From contig NC_064676.1 of assembly GCF_023278565.1 (NCBI RefSeq), positions 4,960,001 through 5,024,000 on the forward strand: DNA of 64,000 bases, given 5' to 3'. The notes beneath the pieces were generated by a model. The model had not been told where the DNA came from. It made no database searches and saw only the letters and a program-made list of their open reading frames with translations. The position numbers and the translations under genes were made by a program. Of this stretch, positions 1 to 10,839 are shown piece by piece. This stretch comes from Colletotrichum lupini. Taxonomy: Eukaryota > Ascomycota > Sordariomycetes > Glomerellales > Glomerellaceae. Within the stretch, counting starts at the first letter, position 1, and every line of letters begins with the position of its first letter.

Positions 1-171
1 CTTCGTCGCGCATCTATAAAGACATCCAGTCCCCGAAATCTTCCCTGTCAACCCACTCCTTTTCGAAGACCATCTCGTCGAGCTAGAACCTCCTCCCACC
101 ACGGCTTGTTGGCCTCGGGTCATCAAATACACATAAATCGGGTCTGAGAATAGTCTCGCCGTCTCAACAAG

Positions 172-2136
172 ATGTCAGGATACCCGGGCCAGTACGGAGG
201 ATACCAAGGCGGCCCACCGCCGCAGCAGCAATACGCGCAGGGCGGCTATTACCCGTATGAACTCCGATCTTTGTTCGCGTGCCCGCTCTCAGTCACTAAC
301 ATGAAGAGCAAAAGCCCTCCACAGCAAGGATACAATGGATACCCTCCCGCTGGGTCGGGCTACGGCTACCAACAGCCGTCCCCTCAACCCTATGGTTACA
401 ACCAGGTACGGGTGACTACCAGCATTGTCCAAGTGTCGTCAACTAATGTAATGCCTAGCCCCCTCTTCCGCAACAATATGGTGGATATCAGCAGCCCCCG
501 CCTCAACCGAATTACAACAACCGTCCAGGTGAGTTTGGAAGTTGTGCGCTTAAAACGGACGTTGTAGAGTTGACAACCATCGCTATGAAGGTGTACCCAC
601 CGTGAACTCGAATGTCTACATGCACGGAAACCATAACGCTCCTCCACCGCCGCCCTCACAACCGCAGAGATTTGGACATGGCGCGCCAAGTAACTACAAC
701 TTCCAGTACTCCAATTGTACCGGACGGAGAAAGGCGCTGCTGATTGGCATCAACTACTTCGGTCAACGCGGTCAGTTGCGTGGTTGTATCAATGATGTGA
801 AGAACATGTCAGCATATCTCGTCGACCGTTTTGGTTATAAGAGGGAGGATATGGTTATCCTCACTGATGACCAGCAAAATCCCATGAGCCAGCCTACGAA
901 ACAGAATCTCCTCAGAGCCATGCATTGGCTCGTGAAAGACGCGAGACCCAACGACTCGCTCTTCTTCCACTACTCAGGTAAGTCGCGAAAGACAACTCCA
1001 CCATGTAGTTAGACTCTAACACCTCCAGGGCATGGTGGTCAAACAAAGGATCTCGACGGCGATGAGCCTGACGGATACGATGAAGTCATTTACCCCGTAG
1101 ACTTCCGCCAAACCGGTCATATTACGGATGATGAGATGCACAGAATCATGGTTCAACCTTTGCAAGCTGGTGTGAGACTGACTGCTATCTTCGACTCTTG
1201 TCACTCGGGTACTGCGCTCGATCTCCCTTACATCTACTCGACCCAGGGTATCCTCAAGGAGCCCAATTTGGCCAAGGAGGCCGGCCAAGGCCTTCTCGGT
1301 GCTATTTCGTCATACAGCCAGGGCGATCTGGGCGGTGTCGCAAGCAACATCATGGGTTTCTTTAAGAAGGCAACGACTGGCGAAGATGCCTACCAACGCA
1401 CCATGGCCACGAAGACGTCGCCTGCTGACGTGATTATGTTGTCAGGAAGCAAAGATGACCAAACTTCGTATGCTACCCCCTTCTTTCTATTTTGATGATA
1501 CCCTTTTCGTTTTCGTTGCGCTTTACGGATTCTATGGAGATTCTACAAAGAGTTCCTGCGTGTATCGCCTCTCCTGGTGGGATGGCTAATTCTGGAGACT
1601 GGGAGTGAAAGGCGAAAGCCACAAAAACGGAAAAGTTTTGGGCGCGCAAGTCTCTTTCTGGATATTTTCTTTTCATGTTTCTACATTATACATGTTGCGC
1701 CAGGCCAACGATACTCTTTCATTGCTCTAGAGCAAGTTGCGGCCTACTTGCGGCTGCGGCTTGCTTCTAGAGCGACGAGTTACGTTGGATCTGTCTCGGT
1801 CTACGAGTGTGGAAACGAGACGATATCAAGCCGATTTTTCATGCAAGCTGGATCTATGCTAATCTCACCTCGCAGGGCCGATGCAACAATTGCCTCCCAG
1901 GCTACCGGTGCCATGTCATGGGCCTTCATCACGGCCATGAAGAAGAACCCACAACAGAGCTACGTACAGCTCTTGAACAGTATCCGTGACGAGCTCGCGA
2001 GTCGCTACACGCAGAAGCCGCAGCTCTCATGCAGTCACCCCCTCAGTATGTTGCCTCCCGGAAGAAGCGAATGAACATCTGTGTTATTACCACGTCTAAC
2101 ATCATCGCAGATACCAACCTCTTGTTCGTCATGTAA
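172..2136 (+). CDS. MCA1: Type I metacaspase (caspase-like cysteine protease)
   Basis: Caspase-fold cysteine protease cleaving after Arg/Lys, linked in fungi to stress-induced death and protein quality control. Exons read as 172-254, 315-405, 459-528, 591-977, 1029-1467, 1876-2045 and 2111-2136, with phases agreeing at every junction, giving 421 residues. The N-terminal ~120 residues are a Gln/Pro/Tyr/Gly-rich prodomain typical of type I metacaspases. The p20 core begins near [12 protein letters not shown]. Catalytic His is in YSGHGG (about residue 212) and catalytic Cys in FDSCHSG (about 268). The C-terminal NLLFVM end matches fungal orthologues. The fifth intron is 408 nt, far longer than the other five (53-65 nt), and holds a hairpin. 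The family call is firm; the small 5' exons are inferred from prodomain composition and phase. Confidence 0.93.
1724..1773 (+). repeat. Imperfect inverted repeat (hairpin) inside metacaspase intron 5
   Basis: The left arm at 1724-1736 (gctctagagcaag) pairs with the right arm at 1760-1773 (cttgcttctagagc). This gives a stem of 13 pairs with one bulged base and a GC-rich loop of 23 nt. It lies about 100 nt upstream of the acceptor at 1875 in an unusually long intron. It could be a splicing-regulatory fold or chance. The core of each arm contains the palindrome ctctagag or a near copy. Confidence 0.45.
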
Positions 2137-3410
2137 ATCATAATCCTGTGTGTCAAACGGCCGGTCCGCCTTGTATATGTCATAATGCCCTACTTCGGCC
2201 TGGAAACATAAATACTCAGGGTTAGTTAGACATGGGTAGGCATAGGTCATCATTGGAAAAGGAATCGGTGGGATGGCGAAAATTGAGGGTTTTGGGTATC
2301 ATTTGGGTGGTTTCGTTTTGTTTTTTAGGCAGGTCTTTTCTGCCACACTCTCGACGCCGTTTCCCGCGTCTCGTATAGTTAAGATGCCAAGTAAACCTAC
2401 CTACCCTCACTCGACTAGTTCTTCGAACCGGAAATCAAATAAAAGTTGATTCACGTCACTTCGATACGGGATGAATTCGGCAATGTTGCAATGTGCGTTA
2501 GAAAGAAGGGGAATTAAGCATCTGTTTAGGTACCTATGCCTCCTTTTCCAATTTCTTCATCATGCAACCTAATGCCGTGTTTGGAAAATTCATGTCCTAC
2601 TGCGGAGACCCAAACAAAGTGAAATATGACAAAAACTCCTTTCCCATCCCGTCCGTCCGTCCCCTTTCGCCCAGTCATTCTACCAATAAAGCAACTTCAA
2701 GGGAAAAAAACAAATGTTTTAATGCTCGACGCCCAATACGCCACAAGAGGGGACATGAGCAGCAAATAAGGTATGCCAAGCAGGGAACCAATAATCGTCC
2801 TGATTTTCCATTCTCCTCCCACTCCCCCAGTGAATCCTCCGTCCCATTTTAGGGCTAGCTTGCAGATCCCATCTTCCAAACGTGGACGATCATCAGCTCC
2901 AAAAGAGGAAAGGAGAGTGCCCGCTCGCTCGCTTTCACTGCAACATCAAGGGTTTTTTTTTGTGCCGTCACACAGTTAGGCAGGAATACTGTAACACAAC
3001 CGGCTGCTGCTATGCAGAAACAAGAACAAGACTGAACACCATATGCTAAATGCGAAATGCGAAATGCGGACGTTGCTGAATAAGGGAAGCAGGTGAGAGC
3101 GGGATTGGAGGGGGATGGAATGGGATGTGCGCAAGGGTGTGTGTGATGGACCCGAGATGATGCCATGACATCTTCAGCTCGGCTGCAACGTGATGAATGG
3201 GGAAGGCGTTTCGCAGATGAGAGGGTTACTCTCGCAGATATCCGAACCGCCATTCACCATTCACCATCCCATTCATCCACCGTAGTTTCCCTTCGGGAAC
3301 ACCATATTCCGGGGTATAGAGGTGTAACGTAATCTGGCTAGACCTCCAAGTCGAGGCTAGGTGAGACCGAATAGAGAGAAAGACAGAGAGAGACTGTGAC
3401 CGAGAACCTA
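2137..3410. other. Convergent 3' spacer between the metacaspase and the spindle pole gene
   Basis: About 1.27 kb that should hold the 3' UTRs of two convergent genes. I find no convincing coding region on either strand. The only small structure noticed is three exact tandem copies of aaatgcg at 3048-3068. Short open frames here have no recognisable protein character. Confidence 0.55.
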
Positions 3411-6400
3411 TCATGCCGCAACGTCGTCGGCATGCACGACCTTGAGCTGCTGCCGCCTCTTGGTCTTGCGCATCTCGTCGACGCAGTCGGCCAGCTTCTG
3501 GCGCGTGGCCTCGTGCTTGGCCCATTCGCGCGCAGAGATCTGCATCCTGGCAATGAAACGCGCCATCGTCGCCACCGTCTTGAGCGTCGGTCGACCAGAC
3601 GCCGTTTGCTTCCGCGCCGTTGTCGAGGAGGATGAGGGTGGAAGGGGCCGGCGGCTGCCGAGCAGCTCGCAGCGGATCTGCTCCAATTCACGCAGCTGAG
3701 CCTTGTTGCTGATTCTGACGTTAGTATCCGGACCACTAAAGAAAAGAAGAAGTAGGCAGTCAAGGGTACATACCATGCGTTGGCAATGTCGAGCTCCAGC
3801 TGCAAGAACTTCTTTGCGTACGCCGCGTCGGCGCGCATGCTGACCTCACGCTTCCACCGCGCCTGCATCCACTCCATCTGCAGCGTCATGCCGCGGAGCT
3901 CCTTGGTGTGCTTCGCGTCTGCGTTCTCGGCGGCGCGGATGACCGTCTCGAGTGCCTCGTCCGTCTGCCTCATTCTCTCGTCCGTCTCGGCGGCGAGTCG
4001 GGCTGCCCGCGGGTTCTTCTTCTCCGCTGCGGCCAGTGCCTTGAGGTCTCTGATGTCCTTTTGCAGCTTCTCTGCGGTCAGGCGGTACGCTGCGCGCTCC
4101 GCCCGCGCCCTCTCGAGCTTGCGACGAAGCGAGCCCTCAGCGGCCGTCAGCTCATCAATGGTCTCCTGCTGCTGGATGACGTCGTGTTCGAGCGCGTCTG
4201 CTTCGCTTTGCGTTCTGCGGAGCAACTCCTGAAGGTCTCTCTTCTCGGAGGACGACATGTTCTCGATGTTGTGACGCCCGTGGGCCACAAGCTGCCTGTC
4301 TTGTTCTGCCTTCTCAAGCTTCTGCTTCAGACGACGGAGAGCCTTTTCGTGGAGAACGGTAGCTTCGTCGGCATCGCGCTGGACATCCTCCAGTGCCTGC
4401 TCTAAAGCAAGCTTCTGATCTTCCAGATCATCAAGCTGGGTCTGGACATCTTGCTCGAATTTAGATGCTTTGCGTTCGGCCTCGCGAGCCTTGGTCTTGA
4501 ACGTCTGAATCGATTGCTGTGCTGTAGAAAGCTGATGGCGCAACTCAGTGACTTCGGATTTCCTGGCTGAAGGACTCGAGGATGCCGGGGACGTAATAAG
4601 GCGGGACATCTCAGCATCGTGGGCATTGCGCTCCAGGTCTGCGATTTGCTTCTTGAGACCCTTGACAACATCCTTGTGGGCTGCCTCACGTTGGAGAAGC
4701 TCCCGCTCCTTCTGTCGTGCCGTAGAGAGATCACGGCGGATAATGGACATCTCGCTGTTACCCTCACCGATGTTAGCGGGGAGTTGTTGGGTCGTCGCGA
4801 GCTGGTCTTCGTAGTCTCTAATTCGCCGTTCGAGTTCTCGTATTGTGCGTCGTGTGGCAACTGATTCGTGACCTTCCGATGAAGACACCTCCCTCAACTT
4901 GGCTTGAAGCTGACGAATTTCCTGGTTGAGGCGATCCTCCTCTTCTGCAGCCTTCTCGATCTCATCTTCGAGAGACTTTTCGACGTTCTGCATTTGCTCC
5001 GCCAGAGCCGCGTTCTCGTCCTTGAGTCTCCGTACCTCATTGTCAAGCTTCAACTTTGACGTCCTCAAGTCCAAGCGCTCGCGATCGATACGGAGTGTCT
5101 CCTCGCCGTTCTGGTGCAAGCGCTTCATTTCGCTCTCAACCTCATCACGCTCTGCCCTTGCTTCGGCCAGTGAGCTGCGTAACGAGTGCATTTCGAGGTT
5201 GAGGTTAGCAAGTTGGTCTTGCAGCGTCTGCTTCTCGCGAGACACCCTATTCACCTGCACAGTAGACTCGGAGATTTGAGTTTGCAGCCTGTCCTGGAGT
5301 GCTTCCTTCTCCTTGTTCAGCTTCGACACGAGTGATGTGGCCTCGTCAAGCTGGACTCGGAGTCGTTCAATGGCTTGATTTGACTTGCTAGCGTGCTCTT
5401 GAGAGAACGAGGCCGTACCACGGTGTACCTCATCAAGCTCCAGCTTCAGCGCGTCGCACTCTTTCCTTGCAGCTTCCAGTTCCTCGCGAGAGTGTTCCGA
5501 TTCCTCGTCCAAAGTCGTTTGAAGGACCTCCACTTCATCCTCCAACCCCTCGATTTTCTCGCTCTGCGCTTGATAGTCTAGCTGGGTTTGACGGAGTTCA
5601 TCCTGCACTTGTGATAATTCATTCCGCAACTCATTGAGCATAGACTGCCGTGTCTCGAGATTTTGCTGAAGGTCCTCGATTTGCCTTGTGAGGGATGCTC
5701 TCTCGTCCTTGTGACGTTGAGCTTCGCTCTCTAGTGCTTCCTGTAACCTTGATTCCTTTGTCGATAGGTTGCCTTCAGCCTCGCGCAGTGCTGCAATCGT
5801 CCTTTCCAAGCCCGAGGCCTTCTCTTCCGCCCGTTTGCGCTCCGAGTCGAGGGTTTGGCGATCTGTTTCCCATTTTTCGCTGTCGTTGTCGTAGAGGTTG
5901 TCCTTTTCCCGAATCTCAGCCTGGAGGTCCGAGATCTCGTCATTAAGCCTGTCGATTTCGTCTCTGTATTGGCTGCGGATATCCCTTTCGATCTCGAGGG
6001 CGTGGTCCCGCTCTTGGGCGAGGCTCTCCTCCAATTCATCCACGTTCTTTTGAAGGCGCGCCACATCTCGTTGTAGAGAGTCAGACTCGCCTGTCAACGC
6101 CTCGTGACGACTTTGCAGCAGATTCTTCTCGTCCAACCTGGCCTCCAAATCCCTTTTCAGATCTTCCACTTGAGCCAGCAGCGACTGACGTTCGCGATCA
6201 GAGAATTCTCGTTCTTGACGGCCCTCGTGCGCGGCATTCCTAAGGCTTTCTTTCTCTGTCGTTACGTCTGAGAGCTGCTGTTCGATTCTGGCCAACTGTG
6301 ACTGGTAGTCGCGCTCAGAAGCTTCGCGGGCACGGCGATCTTCCTTAGCAGCGTTCTTGAGTTCGTCATTCTCCTTGATCGTTTCAGAAAGCTGCTGTTC

Positions 6401-7753
6401 GATATTGGCGAATCTCGTGTCGGACTCCTCCAGCTCGGCTTGCAGGCGCAAGAGCTTCTCCTCCTTTTGTCGCGAGAGTCCCTTTGTGGCAATAGACTTG
6501 TTCGCCAGCTCCTCTTGAAGTTCTTCCAAGTCACCCTTTGCTTGCTCCTTGTCTGCAATGGCCTGGTTGAGCTTGTCTTTCATCTCTTCGACCTGCTCTT
6601 CCAAGCGACGGACATTGGTTTCCAGGTCGTCGATAGTGTCTTTTGCTTCTTCCAAATCGTCGTTAGACTGTCCCTGTTGCTCAAGCTCGATCACTCGTCT
6701 TTGCGCATCCTTCATCTTGTCCTCCGCGTTGTCCAGCTTCGCCTTGAGCTCGTCAATTTCATCTTCGTGATCTCCTAGAAGGCGCTCCTTCTCGCGAAGT
6801 TCTGCTTCTAGGTCACCAATCTCATCTTGTAGCTTGTCCACCTGCCCTTGATCGTTCTGTCCCTGACTCAATTGGCGCTGCATGTCGTCGAGATCAGCTT
6901 CTCTATCCTCCAAGGCCTGTTGCAGTCGCTCAATCTCAGCTAGTTGTTTCTGGTCCGCGTACTTCTTCTTGGCCCTCTCTTGTAACTCCATCATCTGCTG
7001 TCGGTAGCTTTCAAGGTCCTTCTCGGCCGATGTCAGGTGCTTCTTGTACTTGTGAAGCTCCCTCGTCATGGTCACTTTGTCGACCTTCAGCTCGGTGTTC
7101 TCCTTTAATGCGGCCTCGCTGAAGCCGGGACCGGCCTTCCGCAAAGCCTCTTCGAGAAAGTGAATCTTGAGTTTCAGGCCGAAGTTTTCCTTTTCGATTT
7201 TATCGATTACGCTCTCCTGCTCCCGGAGCGACAACTGGTTTCCGTCCTGCAGAGGGCCTTTCCCGTCGCGTCGCGGCAAGACTACAAGCGGTGTAGATGC
7301 CGTGCTCGTGCTGTCGACTTCGGGGAGTGGTGTGCGATCTACGAAAGACCGCGATTGGTACATGGAGGTGTCGATATTGGGAATTGGCGTCATGTCCTCG
7401 TCGATTCTGTTCAGTAGTGCGGGCGTGTTCGGCACGGCGCCGTTCTCCTTGCCAGACCTTCGACGGATGCTATTTCGCGTAGCTGACTTTAGCATAGGGG
7501 TGAATTCTGCTCCTCCGAGGCCTGCAGGTAGGTTTTTTCGGTCTGCAAAGGGTCCGCGACCCCGCGGTGTGCGAAGGTTGATGCCTCCCGAGCGCCCGTT
7601 GCGCATTTGTTGCACCAAGTTGTTGTCTTTCGTCGGAGGAGACTGAAAAGAAACCTCCTGTGACATGTCGAAGTCGGGTTGTCGGCTGAGATATGTCGCA
7701 TCGCCAATGTTTGTTCGCGGCGTATCGAGGCCGCCGATACCTGGGGCGACCAT
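3411..7753 (-). CDS. pcp1: Spindle pole body coiled-coil protein with CM1 and PACT motifs (Pcp1/PcpA type)
   Basis: Predicted scaffold recruiting gamma-tubulin complexes to the spindle pole body. Two exons, 7753-3774 and 3708-3411, give 1425 residues. The intron acceptor at 3709 was chosen because it restores the conserved Asn-Ala-Cys-Asn-Lys-Ala run of the PACT domain, while the nearer AG creates a stop. The first ~180 residues are disordered, with TP-rich sites resembling CDK sites. The centrosomin motif 1 (ENFGLKLKIHFLEEAL) lies near residues 188-205. About 1000 residues of heptad coiled coil follow. A PACT-like segment (LQMEWMQARWKREVSMRADA) lies near residue 1290. A CM1 motif also occurs in Mto1/ApsB proteins, but the PACT end favours Pcp1/Spc110/PcpA. 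The long antisense open frames are by-products of its codon composition. Confidence 0.88.
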
Positions 7754-8583
7754 ATTGACCGCGTTTGACTTATAGAGGGGGGGAAAGTCGACGAGCGATC
7801 AGAATTGCGATCTCGTAGGTGTGGTCATAACAGTGGTCTGTTAGTGATATATATGAATGGCGTGCGCTGTGGTGGTGCGAAGCAAGAAAGCAAGCACAAT
7901 GTCTGCGTAGCTATAAGATCTCGTGTGGTTGCGATAGCTCAGAACCCGGTCGGTCGTGATGTTGATAGTGGACGGGACTTTGAAAGAGCAGCAAGGGACC
8001 AAGGGTACACGGTCGCATCCCAGACCGCGTTGTGAGTGTTGTTTACTCGTGTTCCTATCTCGGACTAGCGTGGCGGGACAGAGAGGGAACAAGTCGTGGT
8101 TTTTAGACCAATGAGCGGGACGAATTCTTGGCCAATCAAATGAGAGAAAATAGCATGGGCTCCGCAGTTTAAGAATCCCATGGCAGTGTCCCACTTTTCG
8201 ACGACAAAACGTCAATGAACGTGGTGGACCTTGCTTCTTTCCACAGGGCAGCTTGAGACACTACGGATACAAGTGGGAAAGAGCCTCCCATTGATTTGTG
8301 ATGCAACCACTTCACACCGCAAGCGTCAAAACGTCACTATCTGCCTTCGATCAAACCGACCCTGGGATGATCAACTCACAGAGACGACTGTTATCGATTT
8401 CATGTCACCATTTGAAGTCGTCTTCACAGCTACTATACCAAGACTCTACTCTGTCTAGCTGTATAAGTCCTCCGCAAACCCCACCAACTTACCCCGACTA
8501 CGCTTGCGACAGCATCCATCCTGGTCTTCTTTGGTGTTCTTTACCCGTCGATTTCATAGTGTGCGCATGACGCTTCTGCCGCC
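7754..8583. promoter_or_regulatory. Shared divergent promoter region
   Basis: 830 bp between the start codons of the divergent spindle pole gene and the F-box gene. Two forward CCAAT boxes are visible at 8108-8112 and 8132-8136, candidate sites for the HAP/CBF complex. A small pyrimidine-rich stretch precedes the F-box gene start. No TATA box or other operator is obvious. Confidence 0.35.
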
Positions 8584-10511
8584 ATGCTCTCATTTGACCA
8601 GATCCCAGATGAAATAATCCACCAAATTCTACATTACATCTCACCAGAGGACAACTTAGTCACAGCCAACCTCCTCTCGAGGCGCTTGGCCCGGCTTTCC
8701 AATGAACCGATTTTGTGGCGATACTACTGTTTGCATGCCTTCAAGTTCTGGCATCCAAGTCACAGGTTCAAAGAGAAACTGGAAGAACCTGCATCCAATG
8801 TTCTGTGGAAGCAGTTGTTTCTATTCCGCAAGAGAAGAAACGCCAAGGCTGCAGGCCAATTCCGTGGAATATTGGCTACCAAATATGGCCGAGTAAAGAA
8901 TTTTGAAGAGATCTGCTTGCTTGGTCTTGACGCCAAGGACTTTCTCTTGGACCAGGCCCAGACCCCAGATCATTTCGAAGACGTCTTGGCCAGAAGGTAG
9001 GTAACTTTCGTTGCAACGTTTGCTGGCGCGTTCTGATCAACTCCGCATAGGTATTTCAGCAATGCCATTCTCGCCAGCATGCGCCGTTGGGCCGCTATCC
9101 AGATTTGGGACAGCCTTCGCAGTGATGAGGCGCGCGAAGCTTGGAGACCCAACCATATTCCGAAAGTTGTGCCCGGAAGGTTAGAGCAAGCACTTGCTGC
9201 TTTTGACATGTTTGTGATCCAGGGCGACGAGGGTGACATAGATCACGTAGGTCTTCTACGAGGCTACTATATTATACTTCTTTGACTAACCCCTATGGCA
9301 GGTTTCCAAACTTCTTGACAAACTCGCAGCCGAGTTTCGTGGCAGTCACCCCGAATTTGACGGGCTTTGCATTCGGGAAAGGGCATTAAATCTAAATCGT
9401 TGGCTGAGATCCAACAATCTCACCGGTATGGTTGACCCTGAAACCAACTATCGCAATCTACGGAACTGCCTCCTTGGCCATGCGCTGCGAACATCGGCCC
9501 ACCAGTCGCTTCCAATGGTTTCAGCAGCAATTTTCTGTTGTGTCGGGGAGAGACTAGGATTGAATGCCCACTGTTGTGCGCTACCAGGCCACGTGCTTTC
9601 AATGGTCTTCGCAACGCCAGAATTCAGATTGGATGGCTCGAGAGTCACGGATCCATCAAGGCAACTTGAGAGGATGTACCTTGATCCATATGGGGGTGAT
9701 GAGGAGTTCAGCAAGGAGACGCTACGACAGTTCATTGCCCAGGTCGGGTGGCATAGTCTAGATGTCGAAACAATGGCACCGGCAGCCGTTTCAACAATGA
9801 TTGGACGTCTCGCACACAATATACGGCATACCAACCTCGTTTACACGTCTCAGGACGTGTCTATAGAGAGACTGGCTGGGCTCGGGGCTGGGACTGCTCT
9901 CCAGAACCTTGAACTATCCGTCTACGCCGCCGCCTGGGCAACAACTCTTCTGGATCCCGATGCTTTTGTTGACGTGACATCGCATTTCGCCTTGCGATTC
10001 AACTCGCTGCGCTTCGATGACGCCTGGATTGTTGAGAAGATTTATATTACTCGGCCCCAACCGCATGGCGATGTGTTTCTTGCTGCTCCCAACCCGGAAT
10101 ATATCCTTCGCCTCATTCGCAGGGCAGATGAGCAGCAGCCTGTGTTGCGTGACTCACAGATGAGCCTGGAGTACAAGATCGGCAATGTTGTCCGGCATGG
10201 CAGATACGGCTTTGTCGGCGTTGTGACTGATGGGGAAATGGCTCAAGGATCGGTCCTATATTACAGGCTATTGTGAGTTAACAGATGAGACTGGCGAAGA
10301 ATTGCAAAATTTCTAACAGTACTTCAGGACTCCTCCAAACATGCAAGGGACCTTTTCCTTGGTCAAGGCCTCAAGCCTTGAACTCGTGCGCGATCCTGAA
10401 GAGGCACAAGCAGCATTGTTCCCCGACACTGGGCTATTCTTTAAGCGATTCGATAGAGAAAGGTGCACTTTCATCCCTTCCAACAATGAGGTGGTCTATA
10501 CGCCCGTGTAA
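8584..10511 (+). CDS. F-box protein with SirB1-like transglutaminase and YccV/HspQ-like domains (FBXO21 type)
   Basis: Probable substrate adaptor of an SCF ubiquitin ligase. Four exons, 8584-8996, 9051-9246, 9302-10272 and 10328-10511, give 587 residues with consistent phases. An F-box occupies residues ~3-50 (IPDEIIHQILHYISPEDNLV). The middle (~200-400) resembles the SirB1/transglutaminase-core-2 family, including a conserved GERLGLNAHCCALPGHVL-like segment. The C-terminus (~495-585) starts with YKIGNVVRHGRYGFVGVV, characteristic of the hemimethylated-DNA-binding YccV/HspQ family. The order F-box, SirB1-like, YccV is that of animal FBXO21. The exact catalytic capacity of the transglutaminase-like fold is not evident from sequence alone. 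Confidence 0.85.
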
Positions 10512-10839
10512 ACACTAGGCGTTGTAAGGTTTGATGGCTGATGGAGATTGATGTGAGGTTCTACTATGATTGGCGTAATTCACAAGAAGTTACTCCTTAG
10601 AATAATAATGAATTTTTACGTCTTGCGAACTCGCATGCCCTTTTTGCTGCCTTTTACAAAGGCATGGCTATGGAGGCTATGTGCCTCTAAGTGAATAGAC
10701 TTGCTGCTTTGCCGAAGCCACATGCAAAACCATCTACTATGTTTTCCAGACCACAAACGCCCCCGAATTGCAAATTCGGTATCGATCCCCCACCGATTCC
10801 GCACTACTTTACTCTCGCCTCTCTCTTTTTCAAATCATC
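10512..10839. other. Convergent 3' spacer
   Basis: 328 bp between the stop codons of the convergent F-box and UCH genes. It contains an A/T-rich stretch around 10600 (aataataatgaattttta) consistent with polyadenylation signals. Nothing else is recognised. Confidence 0.5.

Noticed and set aside
1577..1875. Coding interpretation of the long metacaspase intron
   Set aside because: The translated stretch has no similarity to metacaspases, and joining 1467 to 1876 restores the conserved sequence exactly.
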